DNA of 9,782 bases, taken from positions 1-9,782 of the forward strand of contig JADFUQ010000537.1 in NCBI GenBank assembly GCA_015222065.1, given 5' to 3'. The translations under genes and the position numbers were made by a program. The notes below the pieces were generated by a model. That model made no database searches. It was not told where the DNA came from and saw nothing but the letters and a program-made list of their open reading frames with translations. Of this stretch, positions 1 to 6,527 are shown one piece after another. This DNA is from Bacteroidota bacterium. Lineage in GTDB: Bacteria; Bacteroidota; Bacteroidia; Bacteroidales; VadinHA17. The first letter of the stretch is position 1, and each line of letters begins with the position of its first letter.

Positions 1-65
1 ACATCCGGTGCAACAGGATGAAAAATTGACCAGTATAGTCCAAGAATAAGTGTTTTAATAATCAT
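1..65 (-). CDS. possible 5' end of the next gene in the operon (truncated by window edge)
   Basis: An ATG at 63-65 opens a frame that stays open for 21 codons to the left edge of the window and reads MIIKTLILGLYWSIFHPVAPD. It begins 45 bases downstream of the stop codon of the propeller lipoprotein copy A, on the same strand. A short basic N-terminus followed by a hydrophobic run is what an exported protein would start with, and a GGA lies 6 bases upstream of the ATG as a weak ribosome binding site. With only 21 residues visible no family can be named, and chance openness of this length is quite possible. Confidence 0.25.
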   Translation of the reverse strand, partial: MIIKTLILGLYWSIFHPVAPD

Positions 66-110
66 AGTACATCCAGTTTTGTAATAATAATATTAATCCT
101 AAAATGAATT

Positions 111-2057
111 TTATTGTCCAAATATAACACGTGAAAGGTATATATCACATGGTGTTTCCCAATCTCCCGGTTTGCGAATAACCGGATAATATTCGTGCAT
201 TGAATAATCGCTGATCACGTATTCATCACCGTCTTTAACTACCCCGGAATAACTGCTGTCTCCGGCGCTTAAGAGCTCCATTACAAGACGAGGCCGTGTA
301 CCATCTATCATGAAGATACCTGTGCGCAAGCCATGATGGTACTCCTCTATACGGGCCGGGTCAACCCCTGCTGATTCAGCAATAGTCTGATATCCCTCTT
401 CATCCGGTTTTTGCACATATTGTGTAAACTTTTTCCAATCACTCTGAAGTTCCCTGAACCGGTCATCAGAATGGGAACAGTACCTGCCAATAAGAAATGT
501 CCTGGTATTGGCCTGAAAAACGCATGGGGCATGAATGATACGTCCTGAGGAGACTGTTTCCCAGCGATCCTCTTCCGGAAAATAGGTTGAGACATGCATC
601 TCACCATTACCGCCATACTCCGTCCTGGAAAAAGCAGTGAGCGTATTATTTTCTACAAAAAGTTCTGTCTCATTGGCATCTTTTTCATAATCAATGATTG
701 TTGAAACCTTTTCCCATTCACGTCCATCCTGACTTTGATAGAGCACCACTTTAAAATACCGTTTTCCCTGCTCATCGAATTTCCATTCATAACCAGCGGC
801 CACATATTTATCTCCCCACTTCTTAGGTCGCCATAAAACACTCGGAGCACACTTGAAAGGCTCGCTCCATTTACCCGGGCCAATTCTCTCATATCCATAA
901 TGCTCAGTTAAACGCCCGGATTCGGGAAAATCATGACAAATTGGATATACCAGAAGACGATCGTCAACCTGTAGAAACTTCGGGTCACGGGTCTCAACAA
1001 ATCCTTCGACTTTTAATTCTGCATCTTTGGTCCAGGTGATACCATCTGGCGACCTTAGCACAAGCGTCTTTCCTCCTAACAATCCGCGGAATCCATGAAT
1101 TGCGCCGGACCTGAAAGCCACATAATACTCATCCTGAAAATATGTAAGGTCGGTGAAACCATTGTGTTTGGCCAGGGGATTTTTTGCATCCGAATAGACC
1201 TTCCTGTAATCACCCAGAGTTGGATTAGGATAGTTATTCACTCCCATTAAAGGCAGCAGCTCGCCGGCTGCATAAGGAGCCATGGCTGATTGAGCCACAG
1301 CATCGGGAAGCCAGCCTTCAAACAGATGATCGTATGCCAGATGGTTATCAAGAAAATATTGATATAAATCAATTAGGGACAGCTTCTTTTTTTCTGCTAT
1401 ATCCCGGATAGCCTGAACAAGACCGGTTAAATGAGCTTGACGCCTCTTCAGTTCTTCCGTTGTGCAATTAACGGTCATCCGCTCCGATATCGGTGGCGGG
1501 GTCATCAGAATCGCTTTTGCTTTTTCTTCTTTGATCCGGTTTACTATTTTTTCCAGATCCTCCCTGAACCTGTTTGCTTCCACACCTGCAAGTGCATCAT
1601 CCATACCGAACATTACCAGTACATAATCAGGTGAGTGAGAAAGCACATCATCCTCAATCCGGACTAGCCCGTCTGCTACAGTGCCACCCTTTTTCCCTCT
1701 ATTAATTACTTCAACCCCGCCATCAGCCCAATCGGTGAGAATCCGTTCTGAAATTGCCCACCAGGTTTGGGTTTTTCGCACCATGTTAACTTCGGTGGTT
1801 CCCCACACGAAGCAATCGTGGTTTATATCAAGCCTGGCAGAAGTACCCTCAGTTACCGTACCGCCAAAAGCGATAATTTTAATAGCTTCCGGTTTTTGCT
1901 TCGTATCCCCACCTTCTTTCTGAGTTGTGTTGCAACTATAAAGCGTAGCAATAGCAAGAAATACAATTCCGGCCAATAACAAAGCTGACCAAAATTTAAG
2001 ATAAATAAATGACAATAATTTGTCTTCTGAAATTGCGATAAGTTTTTTCAGGTTCAT
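111..2057 (-). CDS. lipoprotein with catalytically degenerate SGNH domain and sialidase-like beta-propeller (copy A)
   Basis: Predicted 648-residue exported lipoprotein. The hydrophobic core at about 24-40 ends in a lipobox LYSC with Cys42. Residues about 58-270 match the SGNH/GDSL hydrolase layout: block I at 61-70, block II around VINRGKKGGTVADG (118-130), block III at 148-155 (VMFGMDDA), block V at 250-262. The catalytic residues do not match: the nucleophile position is Thr67 in GGT instead of GDS, block III has Asp153 instead of Asn, and the DxxH motif reads DAVA (252-255), with Ala for the catalytic His. Only the block II glycine (Gly124) is kept. Residues about 295-648 resemble sialidase/BNR beta-propellers: NGFTDLTYF at the first strand, Asp-box-like SPDGITW (336-342) and SQDGREW (442-448), RDPKF (357-361), ANETELF (461-467), and a final LSAGDSSYSGVV / DYSMHEYY blade (596-624). 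The start is fixed by AAGGAG 10 bases upstream and by agreement with copies B and C. Last of the three copies, 56 bases after copy B. Esterase activity is doubtful; glycan binding or propeller-based hydrolase or lyase activity is inference. Confidence 0.85.
   Translation of the reverse strand: MNLKKLIAISEDKLLSFIYLKFWSALLLAGIVFLAIATLYSCNTTQKEGGDTKQKPEAIKIIAFGGTVTEGTSARLDINHDCFVWGTTEVNMVRKTQTWWAISERILTDWADGGVEVINRGKKGGTVADGLVRIEDDVLSHSPDYVLVMFGMDDALAGVEANRFREDLEKIVNRIKEEKAKAILMTPPPISERMTVNCTTEELKRRQAHLTGLVQAIRDIAEKKKLSLIDLYQYFLDNHLAYDHLFEGWLPDAVAQSAMAPYAAGELLPLMGVNNYPNPTLGDYRKVYSDAKNPLAKHNGFTDLTYFQDEYYVAFRSGAIHGFRGLLGGKTLVLRSPDGITWTKDAELKVEGFVETRDPKFLQVDDRLLVYPICHDFPESGRLTEHYGYERIGPGKWSEPFKCAPSVLWRPKKWGDKYVAAGYEWKFDEQGKRYFKVVLYQSQDGREWEKVSTIIDYEKDANETELFVENNTLTAFSRTEYGGNGEMHVSTYFPEEDRWETVSSGRIIHAPCVFQANTRTFLIGRYCSHSDDRFRELQSDWKKFTQYVQKPDEEGYQTIAESAGVDPARIEEYHHGLRTGIFMIDGTRPRLVMELLSAGDSSYSGVVKDGDEYVISDYSMHEYYPVIRKPGDWETPCDIYLSRVIFGQ
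1681..2057 (-). repeat. 5' segment of copy A, near-identical to the 5' segment of copy B
   Basis: This stretch aligns without gaps to 3693-4069 at a constant offset of 2012. In a hand-counted 120-base piece (1741-1860 against 3753-3872) I find 6 mismatches. The same piece of copy C (8113-8232) differs from B at about 44 positions. The match runs up to and just past the start codon. Confidence 0.85.
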
Positions 2058-2113
2058 AGTTAGTTTTCTCCTTTTTCTTTAATACTGTTTTTAAAAATGA
2101 TTCAATTATGGCG

Positions 2114-4069
2114 TTATTCTCCAAATGTAACTCGTGACATATAAATATCACTTGGGGTCTCCCAATCTCTTGACTTGCGAATAACCGGATAATATTCGTG
2201 CATTGAATAATCACTGATTACATATTCATCTCCGTATTCAACTACTCCGGAATAACTACTGTCTCCGGCGCTCAACAGTTCCAATACCAGGCGAGGCCGG
2301 GTGCCATCCATCATAAATACGCCTGTGCGCAAACCGTGATGATACTCCTCTATCCGGGCAGGGTCCACTCCCGTTGCTTCAGCCACAGTCTGATATCCTT
2401 CTTCATCAGGCTTTTGTACATATCTTGTAAACTTTTTCCAGTCACCCAGAAGTTCCCTGAACCTTTCATCTGACTGGGAACAGTATCTGCCTATAATGAA
2501 TGTTCTATTCTTAGCTTGAAAAACACATGGGGCATGGATGATACGCCCGGAGGAAACTGTTTCCCAACTATTCTCATCCGGAATATAGGTTGAGACAAGC
2601 ATTTCATTGTTACCGTCCTCCTCCGTTCTTGAATATGTAATTAGCTTATCGTTTTCTACAAAAAGATCTGTCTCATTGGCACCTTTTCCATAATCAATGA
2701 TGGTTGAAATCTTTTCCCAGTCAAATCCATTTGAACTCTGATGGAGTACCGCTCTGAAATTCCATTTCTGCTGTTCATCAATTTTCCATTCATATCCGGC
2801 TACAACATATTTATCCTGCCATTTCCCTGGTCGCCAAAAAATATATGAAGCGCACATGGAAGGTTCACTCCAGTGGCCTTTACCCAATCTTTCAAAGCCA
2901 TAAACTACTGATGTCCTGTTTTGTTGGCTGACAACCGGCCAGGATATTACATATAATATCAGCCGATCTTCAATCTGCAAGAATTTCGGATCACGGGTAT
3001 CTATAAAACCCTTTACCTGAAACACTCCATCTTCAACCCAGGTAATACCGTCTGCTGACCTCAGCACAATAGTTTTCCCGCCTCCTTCCCCGGACGCCCC
3101 TGACCCATGGTATGTACCTGTCCGAAAAGCTAAATAAAACTCGCCCTGAAAATAGGTAAGATCCGTGAATCCATTATGCCGGCCTTCGTGATTTTTATTA
3201 TCTGAGTAAGCTTTTCGATAGTCATTTAATATAGGCATAGGATAGTTATTCACTCCCATTAAAGACAGCAGCTCTCCCGCAACAAAAGGCGCCATAGCCG
3301 ATTGAGCAACTGCATCGGGAAGCCAGCCTTCAAACAGGTGGTCGTATGCCAAACGGTTACCCAGAAAGTATTGATAGAAGTCGATCAGTGGCAATGATTT
3401 TTCTTTTGCCAGATCACGGATAGTCTGAACCAATCCGGATAAATGAGCTTGACGTTCGCGCAGCTCTACCATCGTGCAATTGACGGCCATCCGCTCCGAT
3501 ACCGGTGGGGGGGTCAATAGTATTGCTTTAGTATTTACTTCTGTGAGCCGGTTCACTATTTTTTCAAGATCCTCCCGGAAATTTTCGGTTGTAACTCCTG
3601 TAAGTGCATCATCCAGACCAAACATCACCAGTACATAATCCGGTGAATGAGAAAGCACATCGTTATCAATCCGGGCTAACCCGTCTGCTACAGTGCCACC
3701 CTTTTTCCCCGTATTAATTACTTCAACCCCGCCATCAGCCCAATCCCTGAGAATACGTTCTGAAATTGCCCACCAGGTTTGGGTTTTTCGCACCATGTTT
3801 ACTTCGGTTGTTCCCCACACGAAGCAATCGTGGTTTATATCAAGCTTGGCAAAAGTACCATCAGTTACCGTACCGCCAAAAGCGATAACTTTAATAGCTT
3901 CCGGTTTTTGCTTTATATCCCCGCCTTTTTCCTGAGTAGTGTTGCAACTATAAAGCGTAGCAATAGCAAGAAATACAATTCCGGCCAATAATAAAGCTGA
4001 CCAGGATTTATGATAAATAAACGATAATAATTTGTTCTCTGAAATTGCGATATGTTTTTTCAGGTTCAT
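2114..4069 (-). CDS. lipoprotein with catalytically degenerate SGNH domain and sialidase-like beta-propeller (copy B)
   Basis: Predicted 651-residue lipoprotein, closely similar to copy A over its whole length. I place the start at the ATG at 4067-4069 rather than the in-frame TTG at 4099: the ATG has AAGGA 8 bases upstream and gives the same MNLKK... N-terminus as copy A. The signal ends in lipobox LYSC (Cys42). The SGNH framework spans about 58-270 with the same replacements as its sisters: GGT (65-67) for GDS, GLDD (151-154) for GxND, DAVA (252-255) for DxxH. The propeller begins near residue 295 and carries SADGITW and SSNGFDW Asp-box-like turns, RDPKF, ANETDLF and the terminal LSAGDSSYSGVV / DYSMHEYY blade. 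It has short extra loops relative to A, including a GASGEGGGK glycine-rich loop. At DNA level it is a mosaic of A-like and C-like stretches. It lies 96 bases after the GH9 gene and 56 before copy A, presumably cotranscribed. Substrate unknown; GDSL esterase would be the default annotation but the catalytic residues are not there. Confidence 0.85.
   Translation of the reverse strand: MNLKKHIAISENKLLSFIYHKSWSALLLAGIVFLAIATLYSCNTTQEKGGDIKQKPEAIKVIAFGGTVTDGTFAKLDINHDCFVWGTTEVNMVRKTQTWWAISERILRDWADGGVEVINTGKKGGTVADGLARIDNDVLSHSPDYVLVMFGLDDALTGVTTENFREDLEKIVNRLTEVNTKAILLTPPPVSERMAVNCTMVELRERQAHLSGLVQTIRDLAKEKSLPLIDFYQYFLGNRLAYDHLFEGWLPDAVAQSAMAPFVAGELLSLMGVNNYPMPILNDYRKAYSDNKNHEGRHNGFTDLTYFQGEFYLAFRTGTYHGSGASGEGGGKTIVLRSADGITWVEDGVFQVKGFIDTRDPKFLQIEDRLILYVISWPVVSQQNRTSVVYGFERLGKGHWSEPSMCASYIFWRPGKWQDKYVVAGYEWKIDEQQKWNFRAVLHQSSNGFDWEKISTIIDYGKGANETDLFVENDKLITYSRTEEDGNNEMLVSTYIPDENSWETVSSGRIIHAPCVFQAKNRTFIIGRYCSQSDERFRELLGDWKKFTRYVQKPDEEGYQTVAEATGVDPARIEEYHHGLRTGVFMMDGTRPRLVLELLSAGDSSYSGVVEYGDEYVISDYSMHEYYPVIRKSRDWETPSDIYMSRVTFGE
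3241..3420 (-). repeat. central segment of copy B, near-identical to copy C rather than copy A
   Basis: Aligns without gaps to 7601-7780 with about 10 mismatches in 180 bases by hand count. The corresponding part of copy A (from 1229) has more than 30 mismatches to B. It encodes the end of the SGNH-like domain, including the DAVA motif, and the linker to the propeller. Confidence 0.85.
3693..4069 (-). repeat. 5' segment of copy B, near-identical to copy A
   Basis: Partner of 1681-2057. The outermost part, 3933-4069, encoding the signal peptide, is also closely similar to copy C (8293-8429), so the leader is shared by all three while the following block is shared only by A and B. Confidence 0.85.
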
Positions 4070-4077
4070 AGTTAATT

Positions 4078-4082
4078 TCCTT
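4078..4082 (-). promoter_or_regulatory. ribosome binding site deciding the start of copy B
   Basis: The minus strand reads AAGGA here, 8 bases before the ATG at 4067-4069. The same frame is open further upstream to a TTG at 4099, but starting there would read through this site and add ten residues that copies A and C do not have. Confidence 0.7.
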
Positions 4083-4165
4083 CTAATGAAATTTGCCAAT
4101 ACTATTTTTGTAAAATTGTAAAAGATGTTTTTATGTTTATTTACTGATAGCCAATTAATTAAAAA

Positions 4166-6478
4166 TTACTCATCTGTTTGCAATATCCGCAATGCTTTCT
4201 CTATCTGTGACGCAGCCCTGATGAATGTACCATTTTCTGCACAGGCATATTCACTGGTTCTATAGGCATAAGTCCAACCCCATGTCCCTGTATCTATAAT
4301 CGGGTAATCAATGGGAACATCTGCAATAACAAAATTTTTTGTGATATCGCCAAGCTCAACAACTCTACCATTTCCAGGATAGATACCTACCTTTATGCCC
4401 CCCGGGACAATACCATCCTCACAGCCTTCCATGAAGGCGTAGCGGGTATGGTGACATCCGGGTCCTCTGCCAACACCTGCCATCATCGAAACATCGGCAG
4501 GATTTAAACCGATGATCCATTGAACCTGACGCTCAGCAGCTTTCAAGTATTTAGGTTCTTTGAGCAAGAGCGAGGTTGTTGCTAAGCCCCAGGCGCTTGC
4601 ATCTAATTTCCAATTATTAGTGTGAGGCTCTAAATTTCTTATAGTTCCATCTTTTGCCATTCCGCCAATCTGCCCAAAAGGAGAGAGATTTGCAAATTGC
4701 ATCGTATATTCTGCCCATCGCCTGAATGCCTCTTTCACATCAGGAACCAGGTCGCTTTGCGGGTTTTGATTCAAAAACTCATATAATGCCGGCAGATGCA
4801 TTCCCGGTGGCCACGTCTTCAAAGTATTTGTCTTGTCTCCATAGAACCGGCCATCCTGATCCTGAAGCTCAAGAATATTATTCACCCTCTGTATGGCATC
4901 CTTTTTAAATTTTTCGTCATTATTAATTTGATAAAACTCAAGATCGAAAAGTAATTGCACCGCATGAAAACCCAGGTTTGACAGGTTCATATTGCTGCCC
5001 CTATCGTAAACATCTTTGGCAATAGAGATACATTTTTCCGCAAGCTTCTTATCATAAGGTAAAATCAACCGTCCTGCTCTTGCCAAAACAACCCCCGGCA
5101 AGAATATTCCAGTCCCCTTTGTAATACCATAATTTTTCTTTAAACATTCTTCTTCTGAAACTATCCGCGGCGGTTCATTTTCAGGGGCGCCAAGCCAGAC
5201 GCAGACATTTTCAAAATTGGGTGCAAAAGCCGGGTGAAAAGCGCCGTCCCAATATGTTTTGCAAAAGTATTTTGCCTCCCAGGCAATTTCATTTATAAAT
5301 CGTGGCATTCCTTCAAGAGTATCCCTGATCTCTGTAGCAAAATCATTTTGAAATATCGTAAGCCCGAACATGCCCATGCTTCCGCCCCATATCCATTTCC
5401 CATAATCACCGGCATCATGCCAGCCGCCCGTAACATCTACTTTTGAGCCGTCTGTTTTGATGATGGCATCTTCTGTATGACAGGCTTTGTGAAAACCAGG
5501 AACCTCGGTTCCACAGCGTTGGTAGTAAAACCATCCGGAAGCTTTCCTGGCAAGGTCAAAATAACTACCTTTCTTTATCGGAAAAACATAGGAATCGTTC
5601 ACTTCCCTGGTTTCATTTACTCTCAGCCTCACAAAATAAACCCCTTCTTTTTTAAAATCAGAAAAGTCGGCAATATAATTATTGCCACCCCAAATATGGC
5701 TGCCAGCTGATTGTAAATCTCCAGTATAAACTACAGGTTGGGGATCAGGATGCTGCACATTATAAAGGGCGTCAATTATTTCAAATTTTCCGGTGAGTTT
5801 TGAATTATTTGCCCAGATAACAGCCTGCTTCGTGCCATTAACTGCATAACCGCCGTGCGATATTATTGGTCGCAGCGTTTCCTGGGCGATGATCTGGTCA
5901 GGCGCTAACGGTGACCAACTGTCCAGCCTCTGCCTGATCCTTCGGATCGTTCTTGCCTGTTTGAGCTTGTCCTCAATTGTTAATTCTCCAATATTTCCCA
6001 ACTTTCGCGAAGCAACTCCAAATTCAAGATATTTAATATGTTCAGTCGCTGTTACTTTGTAGAATAAATGCTCGTTTTTATATTGATAATCGATTTCCTG
6101 CTTATATTTACTTTTTGTATCTACTAAATTGGGTTTACCTATGGCTAAAAAATACTTTGGGTCAAAGCTAAGAATGCAGTCCAATTTTTTATCATCTAAG
6201 CCAGTGGACAGTGAAAAAGCAATTCTGAGCTTCTTTTCATTTTGAAAAACACCTGCCACGATTTGTCCGGATCCGATATTTGAACAGACCGGCAGGTTTT
6301 CCCGAATAATCCAATCCTCATCAAAAGGATTTTCAGTCATCCGGACAGTTACAATATTATTTAAAGGAATTATGAATTCTTCATTGCCTTCAGTCTTTTG
6401 TGAATAGGAATTGACAACAAATGCAATGCAGAACATAACAAGGCTTAGCATCAGGATGGTCATTAGTCTTTTTTCCAT
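4166..6478 (-). CDS. family 9 glycoside hydrolase (endoglucanase-like) with CelD_N Ig-like domain
   Basis: Predicted 770-residue exported enzyme. Residues 1-26 form a Sec signal peptide (MEKRLMT then a hydrophobic run ending near NSYS). Residues about 33-195 match no domain I recognise. Residues about 200-300 look like the CelD_N Ig-like domain of GH9 enzymes (GDLQ...WGGNNYIADFSDF...GVYFVRL). Residues about 305-765 are the (alpha/alpha)6 GH9 domain: FYYQRCGTEVP (317-327), KACHTEDA (331-338) and the signature GGWHDAGDYGKW (351-362), in which Asp355 and Asp358 are the expected water-activating aspartates. GRGPGCHHTR (670-679) corresponds to the C-terminal His motif. The general-acid region, NEVAIDxNA in typical members, appears as SEYACAENG (742-750); by alignment Glu743 is the probable acid. 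GH9 enzymes invert beta-1,4-glucan-type linkages, but the divergent acid motif and pectinase neighbour leave the substrate open. The frame is open upstream to an ATG at 6613, but that would overlap copy C by 86 bases and bury the signal peptide; AGAGGA 5 bases before 6478 supports the shorter start. Confidence 0.9.
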   Translation of the reverse strand: MEKRLMTILMLSLVMFCIAFVVNSYSQKTEGNEEFIIPLNNIVTVRMTENPFDEDWIIRENLPVCSNIGSGQIVAGVFQNEKKLRIAFSLSTGLDDKKLDCILSFDPKYFLAIGKPNLVDTKSKYKQEIDYQYKNEHLFYKVTATEHIKYLEFGVASRKLGNIGELTIEDKLKQARTIRRIRQRLDSWSPLAPDQIIAQETLRPIISHGGYAVNGTKQAVIWANNSKLTGKFEIIDALYNVQHPDPQPVVYTGDLQSAGSHIWGGNNYIADFSDFKKEGVYFVRLRVNETREVNDSYVFPIKKGSYFDLARKASGWFYYQRCGTEVPGFHKACHTEDAIIKTDGSKVDVTGGWHDAGDYGKWIWGGSMGMFGLTIFQNDFATEIRDTLEGMPRFINEIAWEAKYFCKTYWDGAFHPAFAPNFENVCVWLGAPENEPPRIVSEEECLKKNYGITKGTGIFLPGVVLARAGRLILPYDKKLAEKCISIAKDVYDRGSNMNLSNLGFHAVQLLFDLEFYQINNDEKFKKDAIQRVNNILELQDQDGRFYGDKTNTLKTWPPGMHLPALYEFLNQNPQSDLVPDVKEAFRRWAEYTMQFANLSPFGQIGGMAKDGTIRNLEPHTNNWKLDASAWGLATTSLLLKEPKYLKAAERQVQWIIGLNPADVSMMAGVGRGPGCHHTRYAFMEGCEDGIVPGGIKVGIYPGNGRVVELGDITKNFVIADVPIDYPIIDTGTWGWTYAYRTSEYACAENGTFIRAASQIEKALRILQTDE

Positions 6479-6483
6479 TTTGT

Positions 6484-6489
6484 TCCTCT
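6484..6489 (-). promoter_or_regulatory. ribosome binding site deciding the start of the GH9 gene
   Basis: The minus strand reads AGAGGA here, 5 bases before the ATG at 6476-6478 that begins a classical signal peptide. It lies in the 49-base gap after the stop codon of copy C and argues against the longer reading from 6613. Confidence 0.75.
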
Positions 6490-6527
6490 TATTAATGTTA
6501 TGATTGAGGTAGCACGCTTTACTAATT

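Noticed and set aside
236..290. A GDS-like motif (AGDSSYSG) near the C-terminus of copies A and B as a possible displaced SGNH nucleophile.
   Set aside because: It sits in the last propeller blade, where sialidase-like proteins commonly have a GDxxYPG-type stretch, and it is AGDCSYTG in copy C. It is not in the SGNH fold.
3507..3513. Run of seven G in copy B as a phase-variation tract.
   Set aside because: It encodes the conserved TPPP turn, the frame is intact, and A and C have interrupted shorter runs. Seven bases is short for a switching tract.
1681..3935. Plus-strand open frames at 1681-1923 and 3693-3935 (and at 1767-1979 and 3779-3991) encode nearly the same peptides, which could suggest conserved antisense genes.
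   Set aside because: They lie opposite the most similar part of copies A and B, so their likeness follows from the duplicated DNA. The equivalent region of copy C does not preserve them and they lack ribosome binding sites.
4070..4165. Possible internal Bacteroidota-type promoter (TAnnTTTG-like) in the 96-base gap before copy B.
   Set aside because: The best match, TAGTATTG, has a mismatch and no convincing partner element upstream; in AT-rich spacer such matches are expected by chance.
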